From positions 868,001 to 932,000 of the forward strand of contig JAUIMM010000213.1 of the NCBI GenBank assembly GCA_031769625.1: DNA of 64,000 bases. The letters run 5' to 3'. Shown one piece after another: positions 10,830-21,379 of this stretch (its first letter is position 1; every line of letters starts with the position of its first letter). A program made the position numbers and the translations under genes. Under the pieces are notes generated by a model that searched no databases, had not been told where the DNA came from, and worked only from the letters and a program-made list of their open reading frames with translations. The stretch comes from Taudactylus pleione (Eukaryota > Chordata > Amphibia > Anura > Myobatrachidae).

Positions 10830-12520
10830 GAGAGGGAGCATTGTTTGGAGGGGTACACTGCAATGTTTTAAACGGACATATTTTCCAGCTTGAGTTGGAG
10901 GTATTTAGGTCTTTCCCTATATTATTAAAGAAACTAATTTTTTACCAAAGAACAATTCCAGATGTGCAATATGATACATATCTTTAAATGGACACAAATG
11001 GCACATGTAATACAAGTTCTGATGAACCCTTATATGATTTATTTAAGCCAAATCAAGCTGTATTTTACGAGAAACCCATGAGCATTTCATGTAATGAAAG
11101 GTGTGGTTCTAAAGTGGCAAGAAGTTCAACTTTGATGTGAAATTTACCCTATTGTACAGTGCAGCTTGTGGGATTTCTCCATCTCCTAGGTGCACCTCTA
11201 GTTTGCAGAGTTCAGTCAGCAATGGGAAGGGTAGGTGTGCACTTTGTTATGTTGTGGGTGAACCATACAGGTATCCAGTTCATAACCAAGGCACACACCT
11301 AGACACAGCTCAACTGACATTAATTGATTAGATTTTGAATAGATGTACATTTCTAAAATGTTAATTTTGTTGTGTGAAAATTGGTTTTCAATCCCTCTAG
11401 ATATTTTGGATTACAGTCATTACAATATTGCCCAGTTTTTGGATGTAATTTTAGTATCACTCACATGTCAAGGATGTAAAAAATGTGGGAGCCAATTAAG
11501 CTTATTTAAGAGGGCCAATTGTGTAAGATGGAGAAGTCATAAGATACAATTTGTTTATTCCTGACCGCAAACATTTGCTGATACCTTAAGAACATTTCAC
11601 CTAATTTATTTTGCAACTGCTAATGAATGAGCCCCAGTTTATATCTGTGTAATATAATTAGAGATGTGAGAAACCATTTATCCTATACAGTATTCATGTT
11701 AGACATATTTCTATAAATTGAATCTTCCAAATAAGTTAAGAACTGTTAAAAAAGAAGAAATATAACCTGGGTACTAATGAATCTTTTCAATTATATAACA
11801 ATAACCAGCAACCAGTAGTCTCTTATGGAAGCTATCACTTAATAAATTCTATTGTACCCAATTTACAGAAGAGCACATAGTATTGCAGACAAATATGTCA
11901 ACATGATGGGAAACAAAGACATTAATTTTGTATTATGCATTACCAGTGAACATTTTTTTTGTGTGGAAAAATTAGATTTCATTTAGTAGTAATGATTACA
12001 GTGGAGATGTTGCATTTAGATTATATGTACTATAAGTGTGCAGCTGAAGATATATTTTGCAACTGGTCAGAGGTTCTGTAAACGCAAACTTCTACCAGTA
12101 CTATCAATAGTACATATTTTGAACTTTAGCATGAAAGTATATTTTAGGATCTCTTAGATTAATCACACTAGATATGTAAACACTCAAAAAGACCACATTT
12201 CTTCCAAAAATTTTGAGAAGCCGTTGATTGTAAAATAAACAGGGTTTAGTTATAATAAAATACACTGGATAAGAAAGTTGTACTTGAAATACAAATTCTT
12301 CCAGAAATTCTAAATTCTTAATTACAGTAAGATCAAATTGAATTTCTGCTCATAATTTAAGATTAGCGGCAATAATACTGTAAATGCAGCTAAACTCTAA
12401 AGTTTATGTAATTATCAGCAATCCTACAACAGGTATTTCCACTCTATAAAAAAATTGCATAATTTAATTCAAATTGTACTGAAAATACAGTAGAATAGAG
12501 CAATCAAACACAATGGGGGC
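10830..12520. other. AT-rich region without identifiable features
   Basis: About 1.7 kb with only very short reading frames and no convincing splice-like coding segment, inverted repeat or tandem repeat. It is probably old, unconstrained intergenic DNA. Confidence 0.6.
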
Positions 12521-12524
12521 GATG

Positions 12525-12657
12525 TATCAAACATTGGAAAGACATAAAGTGGAGAGAGATAAAGTACCAACCAAACATCTTTTAACTGTCATTTTACAGG
12601 TTGTGTTTGAAATATGACAGTTAGAAATGGTTGGTAATTTATCTCTCTCCACTTTTT
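12525..12657. mobile_element. Palindromic MITE, family Z copy 1
   Basis: The arms AAAGTGGAGAGAGATAAA... and ...TTTATCTCTCTCCACTTT are near-perfect reverse complements around a centre with ACTGTCATTTTACAGG and TATGACAGTT. A second copy lies at 31474-31620. The right outer arm is lost where the next element begins. Confidence 0.75.
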
Positions 12658-12840
12658 TGCCAGCCATACATCTATGAGCCGATTCCCTAATCTCCCAAAC
12701 CAATCTGCTGATCCTTTCTCCCGATAGGAGGACTCTGATGATCGGTGAGTTGTTGGAGAATCGGCAAAATGGAGCATGTCTAAAATTCCAGACTTGCCAA
12801 TTCCAATAATTTTTGGGTCAGAATCGGTGAATAGAGAATG
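12658..12840. mobile_element. Left part of a MITE interrupted by gypsy-1
   Basis: Starts GCCAGCCATACATC and runs to the start of the gypsy LTR. After the element, at about 29585, the sequence GGTGTGTACCAGCC looks like a possible right terminus, so gypsy-1 may have landed inside this MITE. The TSD is not visible. Confidence 0.4.
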
Positions 12841-13614
12841 TGTAACATGTTGGATTTAACACAAACCATGACAGAGACCTCCGCCCCAGACCCCTGTACC
12901 TTCCTGTGTGTCTGTGCCATCGCGGTTTGCTGTGCCATCGGCCTGCTGCTTTGACAATTGCCGATGTGGGGCCTCCGCTGGAGGATTATCTGCAGCATCC
13001 CCGCTGTTGCATGTGTCCCTCTGCCACAGATCCATGAGCGCACGGCACACCAGCATTCAAACTATCTGGGACCTGGGCGCAGCCATCTTGGGCCAGGTCA
13101 GGTGATACTCGTGCATCCAGTCAGCAGCAGGTCCAAGTTGCCTCAGCCAATCTGCTTCAGCCTGGTGCTATAAAAGACCTTCCTGTAACACATGCTGGTT
13201 GCCAGTACAACAATGTTCATTGCTGCTGCATGGCTTATGTTCCTGAGCTCCCGGTGTGAAACCTGTGCTTCCCAGCACAACAAAGCAAATTCCAAGTTCT
13301 TCAAGTTCAATCCACATTACTCCCAGTCTGGTGATCACGTTCAAGTTCATTCAAGTTTCAAGTCTACAGTACCTTTTCCAAGTCCAGTGACTATTTAGAG
13401 ACTTTTTCCTACTGTCTTATTCAGCATCTTCAAGTTGCATTTTCTCTACCCAGAGGACTCTATTATTTCACCTTATATCACAGTCTTCTTTAATTACAAC
13501 TGTATGAGCAGAAACTATATTAAACCATCCAGTTTCAAACCACCTACTGATCCAGGTGTCTCTATCCAACACCCCAGTTTGGGTACACAACTCCAAGTTC
13601 CTCATTCCATGACA
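12841..13614 (+). repeat. gypsy-1 5' LTR
   Basis: It matches the 3' LTR from about 12860 (GAGACCTCCGCCCCAGACCC) to ...GACA at 13614. The start is uncertain because about 14 bases near 12848-12861 are absent in the other LTR. It contains the TATA box at 13169. Differences from the 3' LTR are scattered point changes, suggesting an old insertion. Confidence 0.75.
13169..13210 (+). promoter_or_regulatory. gypsy-1 TATA box and start of R
   Basis: TATAAAAG at 13169-13176 lies 32 bases before GCCAGTACAA (13201-13210), the expected distance to a transcription start. That ten-base string is the exact complement of the primer site at 13617-13626. The 3' LTR has the same arrangement (29112 and 29144). 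Confidence 0.7.
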
Positions 13615-13616
13615 GT

Positions 13617-13626
13617 TTGTACTGGC
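13617..13626 (+). other. gypsy-1 primer-binding site (self-priming type)
   Basis: TTGTACTGGC lies two bases after the LTR end. It does not begin with TGG as tRNA-primed sites do. It is perfectly complementary to the start of R at 13201-13210, as in Tf1/sushi elements, where the RNA 5' end folds back to prime reverse transcription. Confidence 0.7.
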
Positions 13627-13636
13627 CACCTGGACC

Positions 13637-14470
13637 TGTCTCGTACTCAGGGCCCTGGATCTGGTTCCACCCAGGATGTTTTGAATCATCTGGAAAGACA
13701 GGAGTCTGACCAGATGCATTTGATGCAATACATGCAAGATGTCTCTACTTGTCTAGACAATATTCAAGCTCTTCTCTCTGGAACATCTAGGATGGACCTC
13801 CAGCCTAGTAATCCTGCTCCAGTATTTGCTCTTTCAGCAGTTTCGCCTCCAGTACCCAGTCTTCAACTTTCTCATCCCAGCAAGTTCGACAGGAATCAAA
13901 AGTTTTTTGAACCAGTGCGAGATCCACTTTAAGTTGCAGGCAGCTATCTTTCCCACTGCCAGAACTCAAGTGGCATATATAATATCTTTTTTAACCAGTC
14001 AAGCTCTGAACTGGGTTTCTCTGCTCTGGGAGAAGGCTGACCCAATTCTCTCCAATTACACTGTTTGTATGAACTTTTCGAAAAATCTTCGATGAGCTAG
14101 GTAGAACGACTTCTGCCTCCAACAATGTTTTATGTCTTCATCAAGGCAGCAAGACTGTCAGCCAATATGTGATACTATTCCATACTCTAGCCTCAGAGCT
14201 AAGCTGGAATGAAGAAGACTTAATAAACTGCTTTTTGGAATGGATTATCTGAGACAATCAAAGATAATCTAGCTTCCCATGAATTGCCCAGTTCGTGGGA
14301 TCGTCTGATTTCCTTTTTTAATAAGGTTGACTTGAGAACTTGGTTTGACCGAGCCAAAGGTCATCCTGTTCCATGTGTTACTAATTCTTCTCCTCTCCTC
14401 CTGATGAACCCATGCAAGTGAATCGCTCCTGGCTGACTACTGAAAAACATCAGAGAAGGTGTCTAGGAAA
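13637..14470 (+). pseudogene. gypsy-1 gag, broken
   Basis: The first frame (to 13932) reads through a polar N-terminal region to LSHPSKFDRN. A frameshift near 13890 leads to the frame ending 14095, with NQCEIHFKLQ, FPTARTQVAYIISFL and ALNWVSLLWEK. These align with gypsy-2 Gag (NQCDIHFTLQ, FPTARTKVVYIISLL, ALDWASPLWK), the conserved capsid core of chromovirus Gag. Further stops follow. Near 14400 the stretch DEPMQVNRSW precedes a damaged zinc-knuckle region with only two Cys visible. Confidence 0.75.
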
Positions 14471-14549
14471 CCTCTGTCTATATTGTGCTTCTCCACAGTA
14501 TTATCTAATTTTGTTCCTCCCATCCAGGAAACACCCTCTCCTAACTTAT

Positions 14550-14951
14550 GATAGAGGGGTTAAGTTATGAGTATCCATGGCATGTGGGGAAACTGATTCT
14601 ATCCTTATTGCTTTATTGAATGTGAACCAAGTCTATTTAAGTGTTCCTGCTCTACTCGACTAAGGAGCTTCCGGGAATTTCCTCACCACAGACTTCATTC
14701 ACAAACATCGCATTCATTCTGAATGGCTGCCACATCCAGTGTCCTTAACTTCTATAGATGGCAGTCGAATTGCTAGTGGGAGAATTATGCATCGCACCCA
14801 ATCTTTGAAGCTCAAAGTTGGGGCACTTCACATACAAAGTTTGTCATATCTTGTGATTCCTAAAGCCTCTCATGAATTAATTCTGGGCCTCCCATGGCTT
14901 CAAAGACATAACATGTGTATTGATTGGGCTACCTTACAGATTAACACCTAG
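14550..14951 (+). pseudogene. gypsy-1 aspartic protease, broken
   Basis: Around 14650 the catalytic loop reads ALLD-stop-GASG, so a stop sits inside the usual D-S/T-G triad. Downstream, 14739-14951 is open and carries the C-terminal retropepsin motif ILGLPWLQRHN. It aligns to gypsy-2 at 56000-55440. Confidence 0.75.
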
Positions 14952-15029
14952 AGTCCATTTTGCTTTCAGAATTGTCTTCATCATGTGGTTCCTCAATGAA
15001 ACTCTCTTGTGAAACCCCTAGAGGGTCTT

Positions 15030-16400
15030 CCTGAAGTTTACCAAGACTTTTGTGACATTTTCAGTAAGCAGGGTGCCGACACTCTTCCTTCATCATGAAT
15101 GGGACTGTCCCATTGACCTAGTTCCAGGAAAGACTCCACCTCATGGTTGGACCTACCCCCTCTCATTGACTGAGACTCAAGCCATGTCTGAGTATATTAA
15201 AGAAAATATGTTGATAGGGTTTATTCGTCTTTCCACCTCGCCAGAGCTGGGTTCTTCTTTGTAAAAAAAAAAGATGGACTTCACCCCTGCATTGACTATC
15301 ATGGACTTAACAATATCACCATCAAGAACCGGTATCCAGTTCCGCTCATAACCGAGTTATTCGACAAAGTGAAAGGTGCCTCTATCTTTACTAAGCTCAA
15401 CTTAAGAGGGGCATATAATTTGATCCACATACATGATGGAGATGAATGGAAGACTGCATTTAACACCAGGGACAGGCACTATGGATATCTGCTTATGCTC
15501 TTCAGCCTCAGCAATGGATAGGCTGTTTTCTAGGACTTTGTTAATGAGATCTTTAGTGACCTTCTCTTCAAGTCAGCCATAGTCTACCTAGACAATATTT
15601 TAATCTTCTCTCAGGATCTCCAGTTACATTGTTCCCAGGTCAGAGAAGTTCTTCTTAGGTTAAGAAGAAATCTTCATTTTTGCAAGTTGGAGAAATGCAC
15701 ATTTGAGACTCACTCCATTCCATTCTGTGGGTACATCATTTCTGGAACTGGACTTCAAATGAATCCACAGAAACTAAGGCCATTCTCGACTGGTCATTGC
15801 CTACCACTTTAAAGTCCATTCAGCGATTCCTAGGCTTTGCTAACTACTATCGCAAGTTTGTCAGAGGATTCTCTTCTCTGGTTGTTCCCATTACAGTTCT
15901 TACCCGAAATGGGGCGAACCCCAGTGTATGGTTTCCAGAAGCTACCTTTGCATTTCATCAGTTGAAACAAGCCTTCATCTCTGCACCAGTGGTGAAACAA
16001 CCAGATTTTACTCATCCCTTTTGTTCTGGAAGTAGATGCCTCTACAGAAGGGGTAGGAGCTCTTCTCTCCCAGCAATTCGAAGAATGGAAGTTACATCCC
16101 TGTTGTTTCTTCTCCCAGAGATTTCTACCTGCAGAGAGGAACTACTCCATTGGAGACCAAGAGTTACTCGTGATTAAGCTAGACCTACAGGAATGGCACT
16201 ATCTCCTAGAAGGGGCTCATTACCCCATTTCAATCTTCACTGATCATAAGAATTTGCTCTATTTACAAACAACTCACTGTTTGAATCCCAGACATGCCAG
16301 ATGGGCACTGTTTTCAGTTGATTTGAAACTCTCCTATTGTCCTGGTCCTCAGAATACTAACGCTGAAGCCTTATCTTGCTCTTTGAACTCAGAACAAGAT
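15030..16400 (+). pseudogene. gypsy-1 reverse transcriptase and RNase H, broken
   Basis: The segment 15052-15264 holds the RT N-terminus (DCPIDLVPGKTPP, then the ETQAMSEYI and GFIRLSTSP blocks). The palm (15280-15620) is full of stops. The catalytic box near 15585 reads VYLDNILIFS, with Asn for the second Asp (GAC AAT). The segment 15797-16177 carries the thumb/connection (FLGFANYYRKFVRGFSSL). RNase H follows, with a frameshift near 16030, and ends with FTDHKNLLYL and ARWALF. All domains are in the usual gypsy order. Confidence 0.82.
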
Positions 16401-16469
16401 CAGGTCCAGGATCTTTCTCCTCTGATCCTAGATCCCACATCATTTGCTTTTACTAAGCTCACTTGTGAC

Positions 16470-16834
16470 CTCCCATGGGGAAAGACTTTTGTTGCACCAG
16501 ATCTACATAAGAAGTTACTCCATTGGGCTCATGCTTCTCAATTCTCTGGACACACTGGTGTGGAGACTGTCAAGTTTATTCAACAATCCTACTGGTAGCC
16601 TACCTTGAAAGCTGACATTCAAGACTCCATTGCTACCTGTATTAAAAGTGCCCAACACTAGATTTCTAGATGAACGTCTCCTGGTCTGCTGCATTCTTTG
16701 GCCGTTCCTCAACAGCCCTGGTCCCACTTGTCAATGGACTTCATTATGGAATTACCACCATCTCGGGGTCACAATACCACATGGGTCATCATTGACAGGT
16801 TCTCTAAAATGGCTCACTTCGTTACCCTGACAGG
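16470..16834 (+). pseudogene. gypsy-1 integrase, N-terminal part
   Basis: The zinc-binding region has LHWAHASQFSGHTGVETV followed by a stop after QQSYW. The next block, ATCIKSAQH, keeps only one of the two Cys of the HHCC finger. The catalytic core begins (about 16715-16810, out of frame in part) and is cut at 16834 by the ERV. The remainder resumes at 27844. Confidence 0.78.
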
Positions 16835-16838
16835 TCTA

Positions 16839-18058
16839 TAACAATATTAGAAATGAACCTCTATATACCCCTGCCTATACCTTCTGAAAACCTTCCTATA
16901 AACCTCTAAACACAATGCTAATTGCGTATGCAGTATGACCGCAAATAAAGACAGGAGTGGAATCTGTGGTTCCAACGCACAAGTATTATTCAGGTAAAAG
17001 TACAGTCAGTTACACGCAATCTATACATACATAATTTAGTCATAAAAATGAAATAATACAGACCCAAGTACAGTATACATACGCTTGTGCCTCCGGACAC
17101 AGAGATAGACCTCAGACTAGAGACCCCTAGTACATACAACCTTCAGCATGGACTCCTAAACCAGTATATGGGCACATGTATTTATTCCTCCACAGACTAA
17201 AGCAGGACAAAGGGGAAATTTCCTGCTGATATCATTGGTTCCCAGAGGAGAAGCATATGTTATGGCACATTTAACAGGTTGTTTCAAATAGACTTTCCCT
17301 GCCTCTAACAGCCGGAGTCTTTCTGGTAATGCCTCCTGTAACATTTCATCAGCTAAACATTTTGTTGCTTGTAAGTTCTGCGATCCGTAACTTGAGTTTG
17401 CATGATGCGATCTCTCCACAGATAACACCGGGATGCTGTAAAAAGCGTATGCATCAGAACGAGACCAAACATACCTTGCTTATCATGTATAATACCTTAG
17501 TTATCAAAAACCTTTATTTCTTAGCATTTAAACTAACTTAACCAACTTGAATCATACATTTTGATGCTTATGGAACCTTATGTGTGAATATGAAATGTGT
17601 GAGTATTTGGGGTTGATATAAAGACATATTTAATGTGTGTGTGAGGATAAGTGCCTTGTCTCTAACATTTAGCATGCTGGGCCAGATAGTTCTACATCTC
17701 CTGTCAGCAGGCGCTCCCACCTTTCCTGTGTCATTGCTGGAAGCTTGCTTATTTATTCTAGCCAGACCACCCGTAGTGAACAAACACTATGCAGGAAACT
17801 TATCTACCCAAGCCAGTTGTCACCTGGCCACTTGCTTCATATGATAATGGTCACAGATGCCTTCGCATGATGCTAATGGTATTATCACCACTTGTACTAA
17901 AATGTGAGTTTATCTAAAATGGCGCTTAGGCGGCCATTCGCAAAATGGCGTCTTGCGATCACATTTCTAAAATGGAGTCTTGCGGCCAGTTGCAAGATGG
18001 CGTCACTGTGATTGAATTTTAAACTGAACTTTTCTTACTCAATTATTCAGCTTCGACA
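16839..18058 (-). repeat. ERV 3' LTR
   Basis: In viral orientation it starts TGTCGAAGCTGAA and ends ATATTGTTA, an atypical TG...TA. AATAAA (complement of 17181-17186) is a candidate polyadenylation signal. It differs from the other LTR by scattered substitutions and a few one-base indels, so by eye divergence is only a few percent. Confidence 0.88.
17916..18002 (-). promoter_or_regulatory. Cluster of YY1-like motifs at the U3 edge (3' LTR)
   Basis: AAAATGGCG or AAGATGGCG occurs at about 17916, 17942 and 17994. A variant AAAATGGAG occurs near 17970, and a reverse-strand-like GGCGGCCATT near 17929. These resemble the YY1 consensus AANATGGCG. They lie at the 5' edge of U3 in viral orientation and are repeated in the other LTR. 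Confidence 0.5.
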
Positions 18059-18072
18059 GTCCACCCTTTGAT
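18059..18072 (-). other. ERV polypurine tract
   Basis: Directly upstream of the 3' LTR in viral orientation the sequence is AAAGGGTGGAC, a purine run ending at the LTR start. This is the expected plus-strand primer. Confidence 0.65.
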
Positions 18073-18378
18073 AGCAAACAACATGCTATCACAATCTGTT
18101 ATATAAATTTATTTTAGGCTTACATTTACATATTATTTAGTGTTATTCTGGGATGGTACAAGGTGTTCCTTAATCCATCAATAATGTGTCTCTGGGTGGG
18201 GACATAAAACTACTATTATATGCACACCGCGGATCTTGGGAGATCATGTGACAGGTGTGGGAATGCACCAGTCTTATAACAGCAGTCTTGAAGGGTAATT
18301 TGAGACTTTACATTATCTGAGGTGTTCTAAAAATAACATTTCAATAATATCTTCTATGCATGTCTAAATATTATACAT

Positions 18379-20166
18379 TTAAATGATGGTACTTCCTAGC
18401 ACAGGGTTGTAATTCAGTTCTGTATCTACCTCGGTATACATATTATCATTTCTGACCACTATCATAATTTCATTCTTTCGTTTTACTCTATTTTTACATT
18501 TTCCACACTTCAACACAATAAGAACACACCGGACGCATATGCCAATTTTTATGATGGCAATCAGTATAAGGATCAAGAATTTGCCTATGCTGGTGATCAC
18601 TTCCTGGACCCATTCCCCTAGACCCGAGAACCATTTAACTGGGTTCAGCCATGTCACCCATCCTTCTATCTTTTCCCCTGCTTCAGCCACTGATGCGTTA
18701 TGGTTCTTACGAAATTACCACTTTAGCTGCAGAATCTCATCCATCTTCTGGTCTATCAACTCCTTAGGGTCGCTGGTATCATTGGTGACATAAGTGCAAC
18801 ATTTTACTCCAAATTTGGTGGCTAATGTTACGCAATACCCTCCAGTAACAGCGGTTAAATAATTCAACACTAGCCTGTGTTGCAATAGTTCTCTCCCTGT
18901 GTACCTGAATGTGTCATCGTACATCTCGGTGATATTATCTATTAATTTAGCAAGTTCCTGGATATATCTAAAATTTAATGTACCCCTAGCAATTCTGGTG
19001 GGATCCAGGGCGACTAAAACTTGGAAGCCAGTTGTCTCACTGATTAACTGAGCGGCTTTATGCATATCACCAGGTATCATATTTCTCTTGCCTCTGTGTT
19101 CATATTGCGTGTGAAGATATGGTGACGGTGTGTTTTTATGTATTCCCAACATTTCAACATGTGTGAGGGTCATAACTTCAGGGACTACTCTTCCCAGATA
19201 ACACAAACCTTCGGAACTCGGGGAGAGCCATTTATACGCTTTTCTTCCACATATAAAATATACATTATCAGGGAGAACATAAGGAATGGTATGCATCATT
19301 ATCATTAAACACATTTCCCTTGCAAACAATCCTATCTCAGGCTCTTCCATCTGGTATATGCAAGTTTCTGGTTGTATTATTTTAGCACAATAACCATCTG
19401 GTACTTTACCAATCATTTCTTTGGTGGAACTCAATGTCTACCGGTACCTAAAATTTTTTCCACTTGATTTAATTGAGCATAACAGATCATAGTTTATGGA
19501 CTCATTATCTGCTCTTTGTGAGAAGGCCATCGTCTGATTATTCCCCGTCACTTCTCAACCTCCGGGTTTATTGGGGTTGGTTATGTTCAAACATAAAAGT
19601 GATCTATCTACTTGGAATTGATAGAGTTTGAAATGAGGTGGTTTGGATGAGAGGAATTTTCCATCCAAAGTTTTCCCTTTTTGTAAATCTAAAATTTCCG
19701 TGATATTCAGCGGAAATGGCACCAACCCTGCATTATGCTGTCCCTGTGGCACATGTGAACACACCCAGCAATCAGTTTGATTTAACACTTTGCCTACCAT
19801 GCTGTGATAATCCTCTAAAGGATACCCTCCCCAGTACGGGTTATATTTAGGTTGGCACCGTTGGATACAGTTCTCATCAACTAGGGACCTACAAAACTGA
19901 CAAATACAGGAATCTTCAGACGATAAACCTCCACACCTTCCCCGAGTATCCGGAATGACAGCTCTCTTAACAATAACAGTACTAAGATTGGTCAGACACT
20001 CCCCTGATTGGCATTGCACTCCTCCTTTCTCCACTCCATCAGCACTGCCATCAGCTCCTGTTTCCTCAATCGGTCCCCCATCACAGACACTGGATATTCC
20101 TGAACTGACCAGGATGGTGAACACTCTAAAAGAGAATATGAGAATGAACACAGCAGGCCTGTCCAT
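18379..20166 (-). pseudogene. env: ERV envelope gene (env), three in-frame stops
   Basis: All parts lie in one frame: 20166-19555, 19434-18715 and 18690-18379. They are separated by stops near 19552, 19437 and 18712 and have no frameshift. The N-terminus has a hydrophobic signal peptide (FILIFSFRVFTILV). The surface part is Cys-rich and has CWVC, a motif that in related retroviruses takes part in disulfide exchange. A basic RGKR site near 19085-19096 would be the cleavage site. The transmembrane subunit has a Cys pattern C-X10-CC, longer than the common CX6CC, then a hydrophobic anchor (FLILILIAIIKIG) and a short cytoplasmic tail with a YTEV motif. Confidence 0.85.
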
Positions 20167-20222
20167 TTTAACAACAAGTCCTGCAAAATTTCTCTCAGTT
20201 CAGGTATCTCACTACAACCTTT

Positions 20223-21340
20223 TCAATCCTCCCGGAACAAGTTTGCAAGCGACAGGTCCACACTATCAGCCTTGTCTTCACCTTGTTTCTCCACCGGTTG
20301 ATTGACCTTTTTGCAGTGAGTGGAATGGACCCAGGTATCTCTCTCTGCCACCTTCAAAGATGTAGTACTCGTCAGCAGCACCTGGTATGGACCTTCCCAC
20401 CGATCAGTCAAACAACCAGAACGCAAGAAATTTCTGGTCATTACATATTCTCCTGGTTCAACATCATGACAGTTAGTTTCAGGCATATCATTAGACAACA
20501 ATTTCAATTTCTGCTGCTGTTGCTTTAACTGCCTACTCATTGATATAAGATACTTTACAGTTACCTCGTTGTTACCCTTCAAGTCTTCCTGGGGACTTAT
20601 AATCAAATGAGGTTGTCTGCCAAATAGTATTTCAAATGGGGACAGATTCAGAGGAACCTAGGAGTGGTCCTTATGCTACGTAGGACCAAAGGTAACGTTT
20701 CTGGCCATCCTAGTCCAGTCTCTGCCATGATTTTACTTAGCTTATTTTTAATAGTTCCGTTCATCCTCTCTACCTTGGCACTGGCCTGCAGTCGGTAGGG
20801 GGTGTGAAGTCGGCTATTAATACCCATCAGCTTACACATATTTTGAAAAACATCACCAGTAAAATGGGTACCACTATCACTCTCAATGATTCTAGGGATA
20901 CCGTACCTGCATACAAATTCCTGAACTATTTTCTTGGCAGTAAATGCAGCAGTATTAGTGGCCGCTGGGTACGCCTCAACCGAGTTAGAAAATACGTCTG
21001 TGCACACTAGTACATACTTAAGGTTCCTGCAGAGTGGTAATTGGATGAAATCAATTTGTATCACCTGGAAAAGTCCATCAGTCAGTGGAATGTGGGACGG
21101 TTCGGTAGGGATCGCTTTCCCTATGTTCTTTCTAAAGCAGGTCAGAAAGGACATTGCTATTTTCTCTGCTTGTGAAGAAAAACCTGGTGCACACCAGTAT
21201 GCCCTCACCAACTTGCACATACCCTGTTTGCCCAGGTAAGTCAGACCGTGTGCTGCCTCAGCCAGGCTGGGGTAATATGCCTTGGGGGCTAGTGGCTTAC
21301 CATGTCCATCCCTCCAGAGCCCAGAGGACTCTTGCTCACA
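20223..21340 (-). pseudogene. pol: ERV integrase (pol C-terminal part), frameshifted
   Basis: The core domain at 21220-20648 shows the three acidic residues in context: QIDFIQL, ESDSGTHF and AKVERMNG. The N-terminal zinc region is damaged: one His position is Tyr, and only one Cys of the pair is seen near 21140. A frameshift near 20655 leads to 20606-20223, which holds the C-terminal domain with the GPY-type motif RWEGPYQVLL. The end of this frame lies 56 bases before the env start. Confidence 0.85.
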
Positions 21341-21379
21341 CCCCTTGGACTTCCATATGGATTTTTCCTGAATTGAACT

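Noticed and set aside
18539..18793. + strand frames across 18.5-25.9 kb (for example 18539-18793, 19955-20305, 22425-22625)
   Set aside because: They lie opposite to ERV env, pol and gag, whose motifs are all on the minus strand; no motif in the + frames.
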